Shown here: one piece after another, positions 8,951-19,716 of the stretch
Numbering within the stretch: the first letter of the stretch is position 1
Layout: each line of letters begins with the position of its first letter
Origin: Holtermannia corniformis
Taxonomy: Eukaryota; Basidiomycota; Tremellomycetes; Holtermanniales
Length of the DNA stretch: 64,000 bases
Direction of reading: 5' to 3'
NCBI GenBank assembly: GCA_001599935.1
Contig: BCIJ01000019.1
Coordinates: forward strand, 169,296 to 233,295
Program-made: the position numbers and the translations under genes
The notes under the pieces: model-generated
Databases searched by the model: none
The model's input: only the letters and a program-made list of their open reading frames with translations
Told to the model about the DNA's origin: nothing

Positions 8951-10862
8951 TCAAAAGATCTCGTCGTCGTCTTCGAGGCTAGCGCGCAGAGCTTGTGCCG
9001 CGCGAAGCTGGCCACCATCGTTGGCGTAAAAGTCTTTGCGGCACATTGGGCAGGTGATCGAAGTCTCGAACCAGGTCTGACAGCTGTCAGCGAGGCTTGG
9101 CAAGGTACGAGGCCGACAGACCTTGAGACAATCTTGGTGGAACATGTGGTGGCACGGCGTGACGGCCAGTATCGAGTCGGGTGTGTACTGCACAAGGTCA
9201 GCTTGCGTTCAGTTTACACGGCCAGCAACCCACGTCATCATGGCAGACCGCGCACATGTCATCGGCCCCGTTCCGGCCTGTATAAGCCGAGTGCTTGATA
9301 CAGTCCATGCGCTTCATTGCGTTCGCCCTCGCGCGCTCCTCCCACGCTACATCCGCAGCAGCGACAGAATACGCCGTAGAGTAGATACTGGGACGAAGGC
9401 TGATCTGCTCCAGGAGCAGCTCGCTCCGCCTGCGGAACAGAGCCTGCGCTTCCGCAGAGATGAAGCCTGGTGTCAAGTGCTCTCGATAGGCATCGAGCGC
9501 TCTCTGGGTTGAAGGCTGGCTGTGTTCGATCCGACGACGGAGTTGGACAGATTCGCGTCGTTGGACTGGGAGCTCGTTGATGCGCCTAAAGCTCCGTTGC
9601 AGCACCAAAGGCACAGTGTTGTCGTCCAGCGCTGTCGGTGTCGGGACGAATGATCGTTCAGGAGTACCAGTGAGGATATAGCGCCAGCCGACACCGCGTG
9701 TCGTCTGTGTCAACGACTCGAGCTCAGCGAGCGACGGCACGTAGCGGTGACGCTGGTGTGGTTCGCCGCGAAAGCCGGGCACACGGAGCGGACTGCGATC
9801 GGTCGGGGTCGTGACGCCCCGGATGACGGGGTACCAAGTCTGGAGCTGACCGTTGGCGATTGCAATCCTCTGCACCTCGTCAATGGCCGAGATGGTCGGG
9901 CTTGACGACTCGACGTTGTTGAAAGCCGCGAGCTCTGCAAGGGGGCGCGGAGGCGGGGCACTACGCAGACGCAGAGCCGAGACGGGCCTCGACGCTGGCG
10001 GGGACCGACGCGGCGGTGGGCTGTTGCGCACCAGCAGGCTCGGGGGGCGGATGACGCGCGGCAGGATCGTCCAACTGGGGCTGACGAACAGCTCATCTTC
10101 CTCTTCAGAGGTCGACGACTCCAACATGACGTCTTCGGGTGAGCGGGGCCGAGGCGGGACCGTACCGCGCGTGGCATGCGGACGGAGGGCGTTGATACGA
10201 GCGGCCGAGATGCTGCTGATCGAAGTATGCAGCTCGTTGCGCCTTGCCTCGCGTGCGGCACGCATCGACGAGCTGCCACGGCCTAGGGTCGAGCTGCGGG
10301 TCGAAGCCGACGGTGAGCGCGTGGGTGAGCGCGAAGGCGGTCGGATCCGGCCTGGCGCCTGCGAGGTCGCTTGGGTCGCCAAGCGACGAGTGGGCAGGGG
10401 TGAGATCTCGCGAGGTTCCTCCCGGAGAGTGGGTGAAGCGACCTCACGAGGCGCACGGCCGATCTGCACCGGTGCCGTTCTCAACCGCGACGGAGGCAGG
10501 ATAGGGGGCGGCGAGGGGGCGGACAGAATCGGCGAGACGGGTGATGCCAGCGATGGCGTGGCAAGTGGACCCGTCGTCGGCTGCGCATACGGCCCAGGGA
10601 CCATGTTGTGATCCTCATCCCATTCGCCGTCGTCGCGATCGCTGGGAGCCTTGTAGCGCTCGCTGTAGTCCCAATAAGGGCCGAGTGCGGTTCGGCGGTT
10701 GAACAGTGGCGAGCCGACGACGGCTTGACGGTCGAAGGAGATTGAGCTGGCAGCAGACGATGCGGTTGAGCTCGAAGTCGATCGCGACGCTGCCCGCGAT
10801 GTCATCGTCGATGCCTCGTCCCAGTCCCAACGAAGTTGATTACCCGAGGTGGATGCTGACAT
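8951..10862 (-). CDS. RING-H2 finger protein, 606 aa, probable E3 ubiquitin ligase
   Basis: Exons (minus): 10862-9234, 9187-9122, 9076-8951. The first about 490 residues are low-complexity Ser/Pro/Arg-rich and probably disordered. The C-terminus carries a RING-H2 split over three exons: CAVC, then PCHHMFHQDCL, then CPMC, giving the C3H2C3 metal ligand order. Such proteins bring E2 enzymes to substrates. I recognise no second domain that would name the pathway, and there is no membrane segment. The frame stays open upstream of the chosen ATG (to 11096), so a longer N-terminus is possible. The chosen start has a good context and opens MSASTSGNQ. Confidence 0.75.
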
Positions 10863-11534
10863 GGTGTGGCGAGGTGTGGAAACAGGTGCTATATGCGGGC
10901 ACGGTGTCAGCGAGGCAAGGTAAAGGACGAGCGAGAAGGAGGGGTTTTGATCGTGAGCGTCGACGGGAACCGTCCAGGGCGCTACCCCTCTCTTGACCAT
11001 GTCCGTGCCGATCGGACGGGGATCGCGGCAAGGCGCGGTGAGGCTGCAACGGAACGGTGCTTTGTACTGACCTTGTTTGCGTCGTGGTAGTAGCAACTAG
11101 GTCTACCAGCTACTGTACCGTCTCGTCTCGGATGGTTGATAGCTTGAGCTGTGCCAGTCTGAAACGCCCTTTGACGGTCGTGCTTGCGCGCAGGACCCAA
11201 GCTTGGGCCTGTGCTTGCTCACGACGTTGACCTGGTCTGCTCGCCTGCTCTCGACCTGACAGACGTGAAGGCGAGTGCGAGCCGCTGTGGATAGCGCGGC
11301 GGGGTGCTGTTGGGTACCGACGCTGACGGTGGGAACGGTCCTCGGTGGCGAATCGGCTCGTCAGCGGCCCCGCGGGTGGCAGTGGCAGTGGGCGAGGCGC
11401 AGACGACGACGATCCATGCGGTGATCCCTCTCGGTTCAGTGCTGATCATACGAGAAGCAAGGTCGATCACCAACATACACAGTCGTCGTCTCGCTCGGTC
11501 ATGGCTATGTACAATGCAGTATCGAAAGGGCGGC
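10863..11534. other. Intergenic, no gene recognised
   Basis: The stretch lies between two minus-strand genes and should hold the promoter of the RING gene. Overlapping short frames on both strands look like GC-driven noise. Confidence 0.5.
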
Positions 11535-12528
11535 TCAGAGCTCGGCCGTCTCGTTGCCACCGCCTCCTGCTATCCTCACCCAGCTCCCGACGCGCGCAAT
11601 CCCACGTTGCACAGTCACAGACCCGCGGCGGTGCAAAGCCGTCAAGACGCTGTCCGAGCGTTGCAGCGGTGACGACTCGGCGAGCGCGTAGGCCGGCATC
11701 TCGTCTGGCGGCGGGAAGCGCATGAGCTGGTGGTGCAGCATCTGGTCGAATGACGAGCCGAGGGACGGCATCGGGAGCGAGACGTCGGTGATGCAAAGCT
11801 GTAGAGGGTTCGAGGCCGAGGCCGCTGGTAGGTCAGGAAGCGGCTTGTCTGGATCCTCATCCTGCTGCGCGGTCGGCTCGGCTTTGACCCACTCGGCGCC
11901 GTCGTCGCTTAGGGCTGGCATAGCGACAGAGTGACTCGCTGTCATTGGTGTCTGTGAGGCCTGCGGTGGCGGTGCAGCCAACTTGGCAAGCGAATGCCCC
12001 GGCGCCGCGCGATCGACCACCGCCAAGCCAAGCGTATAGCGCACCGACTTGCGACGGACGAACCCTGCCAACCGAGCAGTAGGCGCGATCGGCGAGTTGT
12101 GGTCTGGTCGCTGGCGGCAGCGCTGGACCGGCAGCGAGGTCGACTGCTGCCAACTGCTGCTGTCGCGCGGTTTGGGGCTCGTCTGGTGATACGTGTGCTT
12201 GCTGCGCTTCAGGTCGGCCAGTACGACAGGTTCGTTCGTAGCGTTTTCAGTCTCGTTGGATTCACCCATCCGAGGCCAAGACTGTATGTGGGCTTGACCA
12301 GCGACGCCGACTGGAGCATCTTTCCTACCCCCTGTCAGAGCATTGTCAACTTATGCCTAGTGATCAGTAGCACACGATATCACCTGCACAGCCATCGAGC
12401 GGGTCAGTGATCGCAATGCATTCTGCGAGCGCAAGACAGCTCGCTGCGTCCTTGTTGGCCAACCGGGTCGCGTGCCGCCTCCACTCGGCTTCGACGGCGC
12501 GCAGCTGGTGCGGCTCCATCGCGGTCAT
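11535..12528 (-). CDS. Unknown disordered protein, 313 aa
   Basis: Exons (minus): 12528-12384 and 12331-11535 with a 52-bp intron. The first exon encodes a compact helical segment with charge and cysteines (EAEWRRHATRLAN, ASCLALAECIAIT). The remainder is low-complexity and proline/serine-rich, with a short acidic stretch (QQDEDPDKPLPDLP) and a possible ordered motif around 'ITDVSLPMPSLGSSFDQML'. The start was placed at the first of two close in-frame Met codons. No family recognised. The N-terminal helix could be a docking segment. It is divergent from the DUF2433-RRM gene, with 345 bp between starts. Confidence 0.55.
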
Positions 12529-12873
12529 TGTGAGTAGCGATTAGCGTACAGTGGATCAGTAGGTAGCCATCCCAGTCTGGATCAGTTGTAATGCTCGTCC
12601 GACCGTGTACTGCTCGATCCCACTGTACGGTTTGCCACCCAGTGCCAAGTGCGTGCTTAACTACGCCACCGAGTTTACGTCGCCCTTCTCTTCCTCCTCG
12701 TCCTTGTCGCCGCCCTCGATCATTCTTCTCATCCGTGCGAGCGCACACAGCACAGCGAGCGTCCCAGATACGGGTACAACGATCAAGCGTCGACGACCGT
12801 GTGCAACCGCCATCCGTTGGCATCGTCACGCTCGCCGTCACATCAGGTTTTCAAACGAGATCTCACCCTCACA
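12529..12873. promoter_or_regulatory. Divergent promoter region
   Basis: 345 bp separate two divergent starts. The region is pyrimidine-rich near 12680-12725 (CTTCCTCCTCG-type runs), common in fungal promoters. No defined site was recognised. Confidence 0.4.
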
Positions 12874-15422
12874 ATGGCCACCAACGGCACCTCTCCTCGT
12901 GCTCCCGCCTCAGAAACAAGCCAGCAGCAGGCTACAGCGCTGCCTGTCCCGCCCCGCGTCGTGCTCGCCGGGCCGACGGCTAGAATCCTCTGTGTGGCCG
13001 ATATCCGAGGCGACTACCATGAACTGAACCGGCTCATCAAGGTCCACGATGCGACGGCCGTCATCCACACTGGTGACTTTGGGTTCAACGAGCAGGCCAG
13101 CCTCGAGCGCATGGGCGATCGGTGAGTCCTTTGCGCGCGCAGTCACGCACAGACAGTGTTCTGACCGACTGTAGGATCCTGCGCCACCTCGTCCGCTACT
13201 CTCCCCTCCTATCGACCGCCACGCGCGCACAGTACCTCTCGCCCAACCTCTCAAAGGACCAACTGGCATCGCACCTCGCCGACGCCGTCCCGTTCCCACT
13301 CTCCCAGTTCCCTCACCTGCTCACGGGCGCCATCACCTTTCCCGTCCCAGTCTTCACCGTCTGGGGGCTCGTCGAGGATGTCCGGATCTTGGAAAAGTTT
13401 AGGACGGCAGAGTACGAGGTTAAGAACTTGACAGTGCTCGACGAGGTCATGACGCGCGTGATCGATGTCGCCGGCTTGAGGCTGAGGCTGTTTGGGCTCG
13501 GAGGAGCGTTCATCATGCACCGGATGTGTGAGTGGTTCGGCTGCTTGCAAGGAGAGAGCTGACACTTTGTAGTTGATAACGGTTGGTACAGGTCCGAGCT
13601 GTCTGAGCGAACGCTAACGCACTGCAGGCGAGGGCTTGGCGACGATCGCAGGTGGACAGGGGACCGTGTGGTCAACAGCGCTGCAGATCGGCGAGCTCGT
13701 AGATACCGCTCAGCGCGTGCGTCTCCACTCGGCGCGATGCAATCTGACAGTCATAGGTGTACGACCCGTCCGAGACACGGCTGCTGATCACGCACGCTCC
13801 AATCAGCCGCGAAGGCTTCCTGAGCCAGCTCGCTCTCGTGCTCAAGGCCGACTTGACCATCAGCAGCGGCATGCACTGTCAGTCACTCTCGACTGGCTGA
13901 CGCCGTGTGCTGACGCCAACGCACAGTCCGCTACGGCGCGTCGTACAACGACTTTATCATCCAGCCCGATTTCGAGTCGTACATTCGCAAGCTCTCGCAC
14001 AGCCGCACAGACTTCAAGGGCGTCTGGGACTCTGTCAAGGATCGGGTCGAGGGAGCGATGAAGTACGTCGAGCACGGATAGCCTCAAGCCAGACTGACAT
14101 CTCGCAGCCCGTACCAGACCAGTCTGCTGCAGAAGACGCAGCAGGTCGCAGAGCGCGTACCGGCCCAGGACGATGGCGTGTGGAAGAACACGTGGAACTG
14201 GCAGCTCGCGTATGTGACCATCGTCTGTTGACGACCTGACTGACGCTCGACAGCGACGCCGCATGCAGCCAAATGGTCCTGTCCATCACCGAAGGCCGCG
14301 TCTCGGCCGAGACCAAGAGTGCCGGTCTCAACTTTTCACACCGCGTTTCCCAGTCGGCTCCACCGACCTCGACTTTGGTTCAGCCACCACCGCCGTTCAC
14401 GGCGCGGTCGGCAGAGACTCCGCCCGCTGCCAGGCAACCGACGTTGCCAAAGGTGGCTGATACGGCTGGCAAGCCGTCGCCTGTCATTAATGGTCACGCG
14501 GTCCCGCGCAAACCGCCCGCGCAGGTCCCGACGCAGCCACGCGCGGCTCCGATCAAACCAGAGCAGAGATCGTCGGCGCCTTCACCGACACCTGCGTCGA
14601 CGTCGAATGGTCCAGTCAAGCCTACGCAGACTAGCAAAGCTCCCGAACCGAGCCAGCTGAAACCCAACGCGACTGCTGGCTCCAAAGGTCGAGACTCACC
14701 TGCGCAACCGCCCGCCAACGGCAAGGCGCCGTCTACCGACCGCACAAAGCAGGCGCAGGCTGCGCCTTCGCCTCCCCCGCCGAGTGAACCTGACGCTTCC
14801 ACACTGGCAGTCGCCGACTCGAGCGAGCCGACCGCCGCCGCCGCCAAGGCCGACTCGCCAGGCCTGCCAAAGCCGCCCTTCCAGCCACGGCAGCATAACC
14901 CGCACACGCTCTACATCAGAGGACTCCCCGTTCCATGCTCGGAAGACGAAATCAAGAGTCTGTTCACTGTCGGTGCAGAAAAGGTGCGCGTGTGGCCGTA
15001 CAAGAGGGCTAGGCTGACCCACCGTATCGCAGATCACAAAGATCAAGCTCGTGCACGACGGCATGTCCAAGAGGCAAAAGGTTGGTCTCGCCCCTCACTA
15101 CTGCCGACTGGGGTCGAGCTGACAGCTCGCCAGCCGTTCTGCTATGTCGAGTATGGGAGCGAAGACGCTGTGAAAGAGGGTCTTGAGAACCACGGCTCGG
15201 TGCGTGCTTTGACATTGCCCACGCAAGTGGACTAATCCGTCGTAGAAAATCCGCGAAAACACTGTCGACGTCTCAATCTCCAACCCGCCTCCACCGCACG
15301 CCGATCCCGGCTTCCGCTCGTCGCGCGGCCGGGGCAGAGGCGGCGCGGGCGGTGGGCGCGGATCACGTTCTGGTCCCGGGTCCGGTCGTCCGACGCCGCC
15401 CGCTGCGGCGACTGTTTCTTAA
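12874..15422 (+). CDS. DUF2433 metallophosphoesterase-like protein with C-terminal RRM, 692 aa
   Basis: Eleven exons: 12874-13121, 13175-13528, 13573-13581, 13628-13716, 13757-13877, 13928-14062, 14108-14209, 14254-14983, 15033-15080, 15134-15199, 15246-15422. The first about 370 residues resemble fungal DUF2433 proteins with a calcineurin-like phosphoesterase fold: '[18 protein letters not shown]', 'HTGDFGF', '[12 protein letters not shown]', '[14 protein letters not shown]'. The usual metal motif D-x-H is D-x-R here, so catalysis is doubtful. A long Pro/Ala/Ser linker follows, then an RRM ([10 protein letters not shown], later CYVEYGSED) and an RGG-like tail (RGRGRGG). Exon 3 is only 9 nt. 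The molecular role is unknown; RNA binding is inferred from the RRM. Confidence 0.8.
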
Positions 15423-15489
15423 TTGTACAATCTACCCAGTGCATAGCATCTGTCCGTGTGCTTTTCATCTATGCATGGCGATACTTGTG

Positions 15490-16982
15490 CTAGTCTACCT
15501 TCCACTTGTCTTCGTTTTCGTCGACGAGGAGCTCGATTGCCCACACGGCGAGGAAGAGGGCGACGTTGCCCCACCGCCACCATGTTTGGGAACCGCCGTC
15601 GAGGACTGGGGTGTGAGTGGGTGTACTGTGCAGCGTGCAACGTACGGAGCAGATGGGTGTAGACGGCTATGAGGATGGCTCTGCGATACGACAGCACGAC
15701 GGTTGTGATCCGCGTCGTCTGCCATGCAGCGTCAGCGCTCAGGCCATATAGCCATGCTCAACTGACCGGCACTGAACCATCAAAGCTCGTCCCATCATCG
15801 TCCTCTACAGGCGCGTCGTCCCACCCAGTCGACGCTTTACGGATCATCGGGACGATGCGCGATGCGAGATGCAGCACGGTGAGGCGGTAGACGAGGCTCA
15901 AGAGGAGATGCGGGGGTAGGTTGTGCGTGCTGCAGTGGCTAGGTATCAGCGTGGTGGTTGCTGGGGAACAAGAGGAGGCCAACGTACACGTTGGCGAGGC
16001 TCTCGGTGATATGGCTCAAGGCTCTGCTCAAGAGTGAGAGGGCAGACGCGTCGGTGATGGCGTTTGGTTTGGCCCAGTTGCGCATCAGCCAGCCTTGGCC
16101 GAACGAGCGCGGTCTGCAGTGTGAGTACTGGTGCGGTCGGGCCGAGAACGACGTACTCCATGGCGCCTTCGATGCCGCTCAACCAAGCAGAGTACTATGG
16201 TGCACCTGAGTCTATGACAGTGGCCTTGTTCAGAACGACGTACCACGACGTAGACGAACACGAGCGCCGTCTCGAGAACATTGGTCCGACGGAGGGAGAA
16301 ACCGAGGAAGGAGAGGAACAGGACGGTGGTGAGAGCTGCGCCGAGGAGGAACGCCGGCAGCGCGGCATCGGGAAACACCTGCTGATGTCAGTTGCCATAC
16401 GAGACTTCATGTCTCAGCGGGCTAGTCACGCACCTTCCAAACACCAAGCAGACCCGCACTGTATACTCCCGCCGCCACGACGAGTGCAAACAGACTACGC
16501 CACTCGACGCCTTCATCCTTGATCTCCTCGTCTGCCCAGCCCTTGCCTGCCCGGCCTGCAACCTGCACCACGAGCAGTGTCGAGATCCCCTCGAGCAGCG
16601 TGAACAGCGGGCTGACCCAGCGCAGCGTAGCAGCATACAGATACGGCAGTACCTGCGTCAACACCCAGCTCGGACTGGGGATGACTGAATCCTGCGCTGG
16701 GGCGCCCGGCGGTGAGAGGTGGTAGTGCAACGTGACGAGGAGCAACGCAGGCGTCACGAACGGCTGCAGCAGCGCAAGAAGGGTAGCGAGGGACGCCAAC
16801 GGGGTGTTCTTGGTTACGAGTCGGAGCGTGGAGAAGACGAAGTGGTAGGCGGTCAGCAGCAGCGAGAGCAGTAGGAATGATGGTGTGCCGACGAGGTCGA
16901 GGACGAGCGGGAGTGCGATGAGTGTCTGTGCGAACGTGGTGAGCTCGCCCAGGTAGGACAAGAGCGCGCCGAGGGCGGCCAT
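15490..16982 (-). CDS. ICE2: ICE2-like multi-pass ER membrane protein, 397 aa
   Basis: Seven exons (minus): 16982-16434, 16378-16244, 16194-16157, 16113-15988, 15929-15773, 15718-15646, 15605-15490. The protein is dominated by hydrophobic segments (for example TLIALPLVLDLVGTPSFLLL, LFALVVAAGVYSAGLLGVW, LPAFLLGAALTTVLFLSFLG). It has a C-terminal stretch, 'QTWWRWGNVALFLAVWAIEL', that resembles the fungal ICE2 family, which acts in cortical ER organisation and lipid storage/membrane lipid balance. Family membership is by topology and C-terminal pattern only. The 38-nt third exon and all junctions were fixed by frame continuity. It converges on the DUF2433-RRM gene with only 67 bp between stops. 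Confidence 0.68.
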
Positions 16983-17275
16983 GGTGATAGCTGATTGTGT
17001 TGTCTGCGATGCGATGGTGATCAGCGCGAAGAGGTGAGCTTGTGCGGCGATTGCTAGACGGCTGCTAGTAGCTCAAGCGAACAGCACTTCAAGAATGCTT
17101 TCAGTTCTAGCAATGATTGGCGCCACTGTGCTAGCATTGTCTTAGGGCAGTTCCACGTGGTCGACTCCTTTGGTGCCTGCCGTTTGCCACCAACATCTAC
17201 TCGCCGCTCACCAAGTCTGACATTGTCCATCACAGCTTCCCTCTTCAGTCCGCTTGAACGAGTACACAAGACAGC

Positions 17276-19383
17276 ATGGATCATATCACCGCCTCTCGCC
17301 GTCCCCGAGAATCACTGTGGGTGTATACGGAGCCCCTTCGCGTTCAAACTGACCACCGCAGCGCACTGTTTGACCCCTTGACGCACCGTACGAAACCTAC
17401 CTTTCCAGACCACAGCACGCTTCCACCACTTCCGTCCACTCCCTCGAGAGCCGAAAATGATGGGGATATGGCGCCAGGCGTGGTCACCAGCTTCTTCAAC
17501 CGCAAGCTGGCGAAACCCGTGTCACGAGCGGCGCCAAGCTCCGACCTCTTGGTCAACATCCAGACACCCGCAAAGGCCCCCCTCATCCGAGAAGACACGT
17601 CATCGCCCACCGACTCGCCACGGGGTCCACGCACATCCCTAGGCTCCGTCAACCTCAACGACGTTTCGTTCACGTGCGCCAATGAAGACGATGAGCACGG
17701 GTTCATGGGCGATATCACGATTGATTCGATCCCACTCGCGACACCGCTCAGGATCGGGCGCGCAACGCTAGATGTGCCAAGATCAACCCGGTCTGCGCAC
17801 TCAGGCTCATCTCGCTCGCTGCATTGTATCTCCGAGCGGCCGGATCCGTCCAAGGCGCGGCCGGTGCGCATGCCTCATACTGGTTCGATGCGCTCCATCT
17901 CGAAATATACTTCTGGAGCCAGTCTGGCGTCGCTCGCAGAGGATGAAGAGGCGCCAACGTCCCCTCAAACCGTCAGCGCCCGACAAACTTCGCCCCGCAA
18001 ATACCGCGACATGCTTGCACCCCCTGCATCCGCGGCTGCTCTCGACCGCAGCATGTCAGTCAGCGAACTATTGGCGCACGGATCGGCACGCAAGCCAAGA
18101 CGCGAACCGTCAGCACTCGATCGCAGCATGTCGATCACAGAGTTACTCGCTGCTACGCCTGCTCGCCGGGCTGCAAAAGGCGCGGGGTTGGATCGGAGCA
18201 TGTCTGTCAATCAACTGTTGGCGCACGATGAGCAGGTCTTCTTGGGCGATGTCCAACTTGGCGATGTCTCGGTTGACGATGCGTGCGTTGAATCATACAT
18301 CTATACTGGCAGTATTTACAGTCAACTGATGATGGCTCGTACAGACCGCGACCCAACTCGCCATTCGCCCCACCTCGTCCAATCGATGGCTTGCCGATCC
18401 CAGCGGTGCCGACTGATCGTGTCGGTCGGAAGACGCATCGCCGGAGTCTGTCACAGGGTGCGCTACCGGACAGCGAAGGGTTTGAATGGCAAAAGCCGAC
18501 ACAGTCGACACAAACACCGATATCAATGCGTACACACTCACGGGCAAAATCGACCACGCTCGACGCCGGGTCGGCGATTCCTGCGGGTTCATCGAGGACC
18601 GCCAACGCACGGCCCAAGCAGACATTGGGGTCGATGGCGCAATTGCCAACCATGAGTCGGACACCTCGACTTCCGCGCTCTGGCAGTGCGCTACTTCCGC
18701 AGCCGCAGCCACAGCCACAGCTGCCAACTATGACCCGATTGCCGCCGTCCCGGTCCGAAAGAACGCTACTCAGACCCGAGCCGGCGCGCTCAAGTCGTCT
18801 TCCCCGATCGGACAATGCATTGCCAAAACCGACGATAGCGTCCAAGCGCTCGGATGCGCTTCCGTCGCAGACTCAGCCGCGATCGCGTCTGTCGACGGCA
18901 CCCACGGCCACGAGCAGGGCTACCGGGTCGGCGAGTCGGCTGAACAGCTGCGGCCTGCCATCGCTTCCCTCTGACAGGTCGAGATTCGCGACGGCCTCTT
19001 CCGCTCGAGTTCCTGGGTCTCGAGCGACGACCACGACCACGGCCTCGAGCTCAGCTTCGGGTCTGACGAGTCGCGGGCTACCCGCTGTCCCGCCTGAGCG
19101 CAGTTTGAAATCTGGCAGTACGGGTCATTTCCGCCCTCGTCCCCGCGAGCTCACGACTCTTGGCCTGCCTGCTGCTGGAGCGGCTGAACCTTGCTCTCGT
19201 ATCGGCAAGGCGTCGTTGCCTGCTCGAAGCTTTGGCGAACCCTCGCGCGCGGCCAACGTTGGTTCGGAGGCAGTCCGACGCGAACGCGGCTCATCAAAGC
19301 CATCCGGCCACGTCGCCAAGGCTCGGGTCGGATCGACGCCGGCCAGCAGCCAGCGGCTCGTAGGCGCTCGATACGCCGTTTAG
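17276..19383 (+). CDS. Unknown disordered protein with three LDRSMS repeats, 666 aa
   Basis: Exons 17276-17316, 17362-18282 and 18345-19383. The 45-bp first intron is in frame and free of stops, so its removal is optional in the model; an internal start at 17468 (MAPGVVTSFF) is also possible. The protein is almost wholly low-complexity and Ser/Arg/Pro-rich. It has three copies of a 14-residue motif (LDRSMSVSELLAHG, LDRSMSITELLAAT, LDRSMSVNQLLAHD) at roughly residues 241-300, plus two acidic segments (FMGDITIDSIPLATPL and FLGDVQLGDVSVDDA). The C-terminal third repeats short units such as CGLPSLPSDRSRF / RGLPAVPPERSL. No domain recognised. A scaffold or cell-cycle phosphoprotein is a guess from composition. 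Confidence 0.65.
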
Positions 19384-19716
19384 CCGCCCTCTGCCATGGC
19401 TGTAGACCACGACCCCTGTACAGTAGATTACGGATGATCCGAAGCCATGTGGAATGCGAATTGTAGAGACCGGTTGCTAAACGAGGATTGATCGTGACCA
19501 ATAAGACGCCTGGCCGTTTAGCCTGTTCGCTGGACGGGGCCTGTCCGGGGTTTGCGATCCGAAGGGCGAGCGGCAGAGCAGCGGTGAACAAGCGAGCGCT
19601 CACAGCCGAACTCGCTCACTCGTCAGCGTGCGCTCCTTTGGCATCGGCGGCGGGTGGGGACGACGACGAGCTGAGACTGTTGGTGTTGTATCGAACGACG
19701 ACCACCATCAGACAGC
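19384..19716. promoter_or_regulatory. Upstream region of SPT3
   Basis: 333 bp with no supported gene; it presumably holds the 3' end signals of the upstream gene and the SPT3 promoter. No TATA box seen. Confidence 0.4.

Noticed and set aside
9853..10611. 252-aa open frame on the plus strand
   Set aside because: It lies entirely opposite the RING gene's Ser/Arg-rich exon; composition is that of a GC-driven shadow frame with no family signal.
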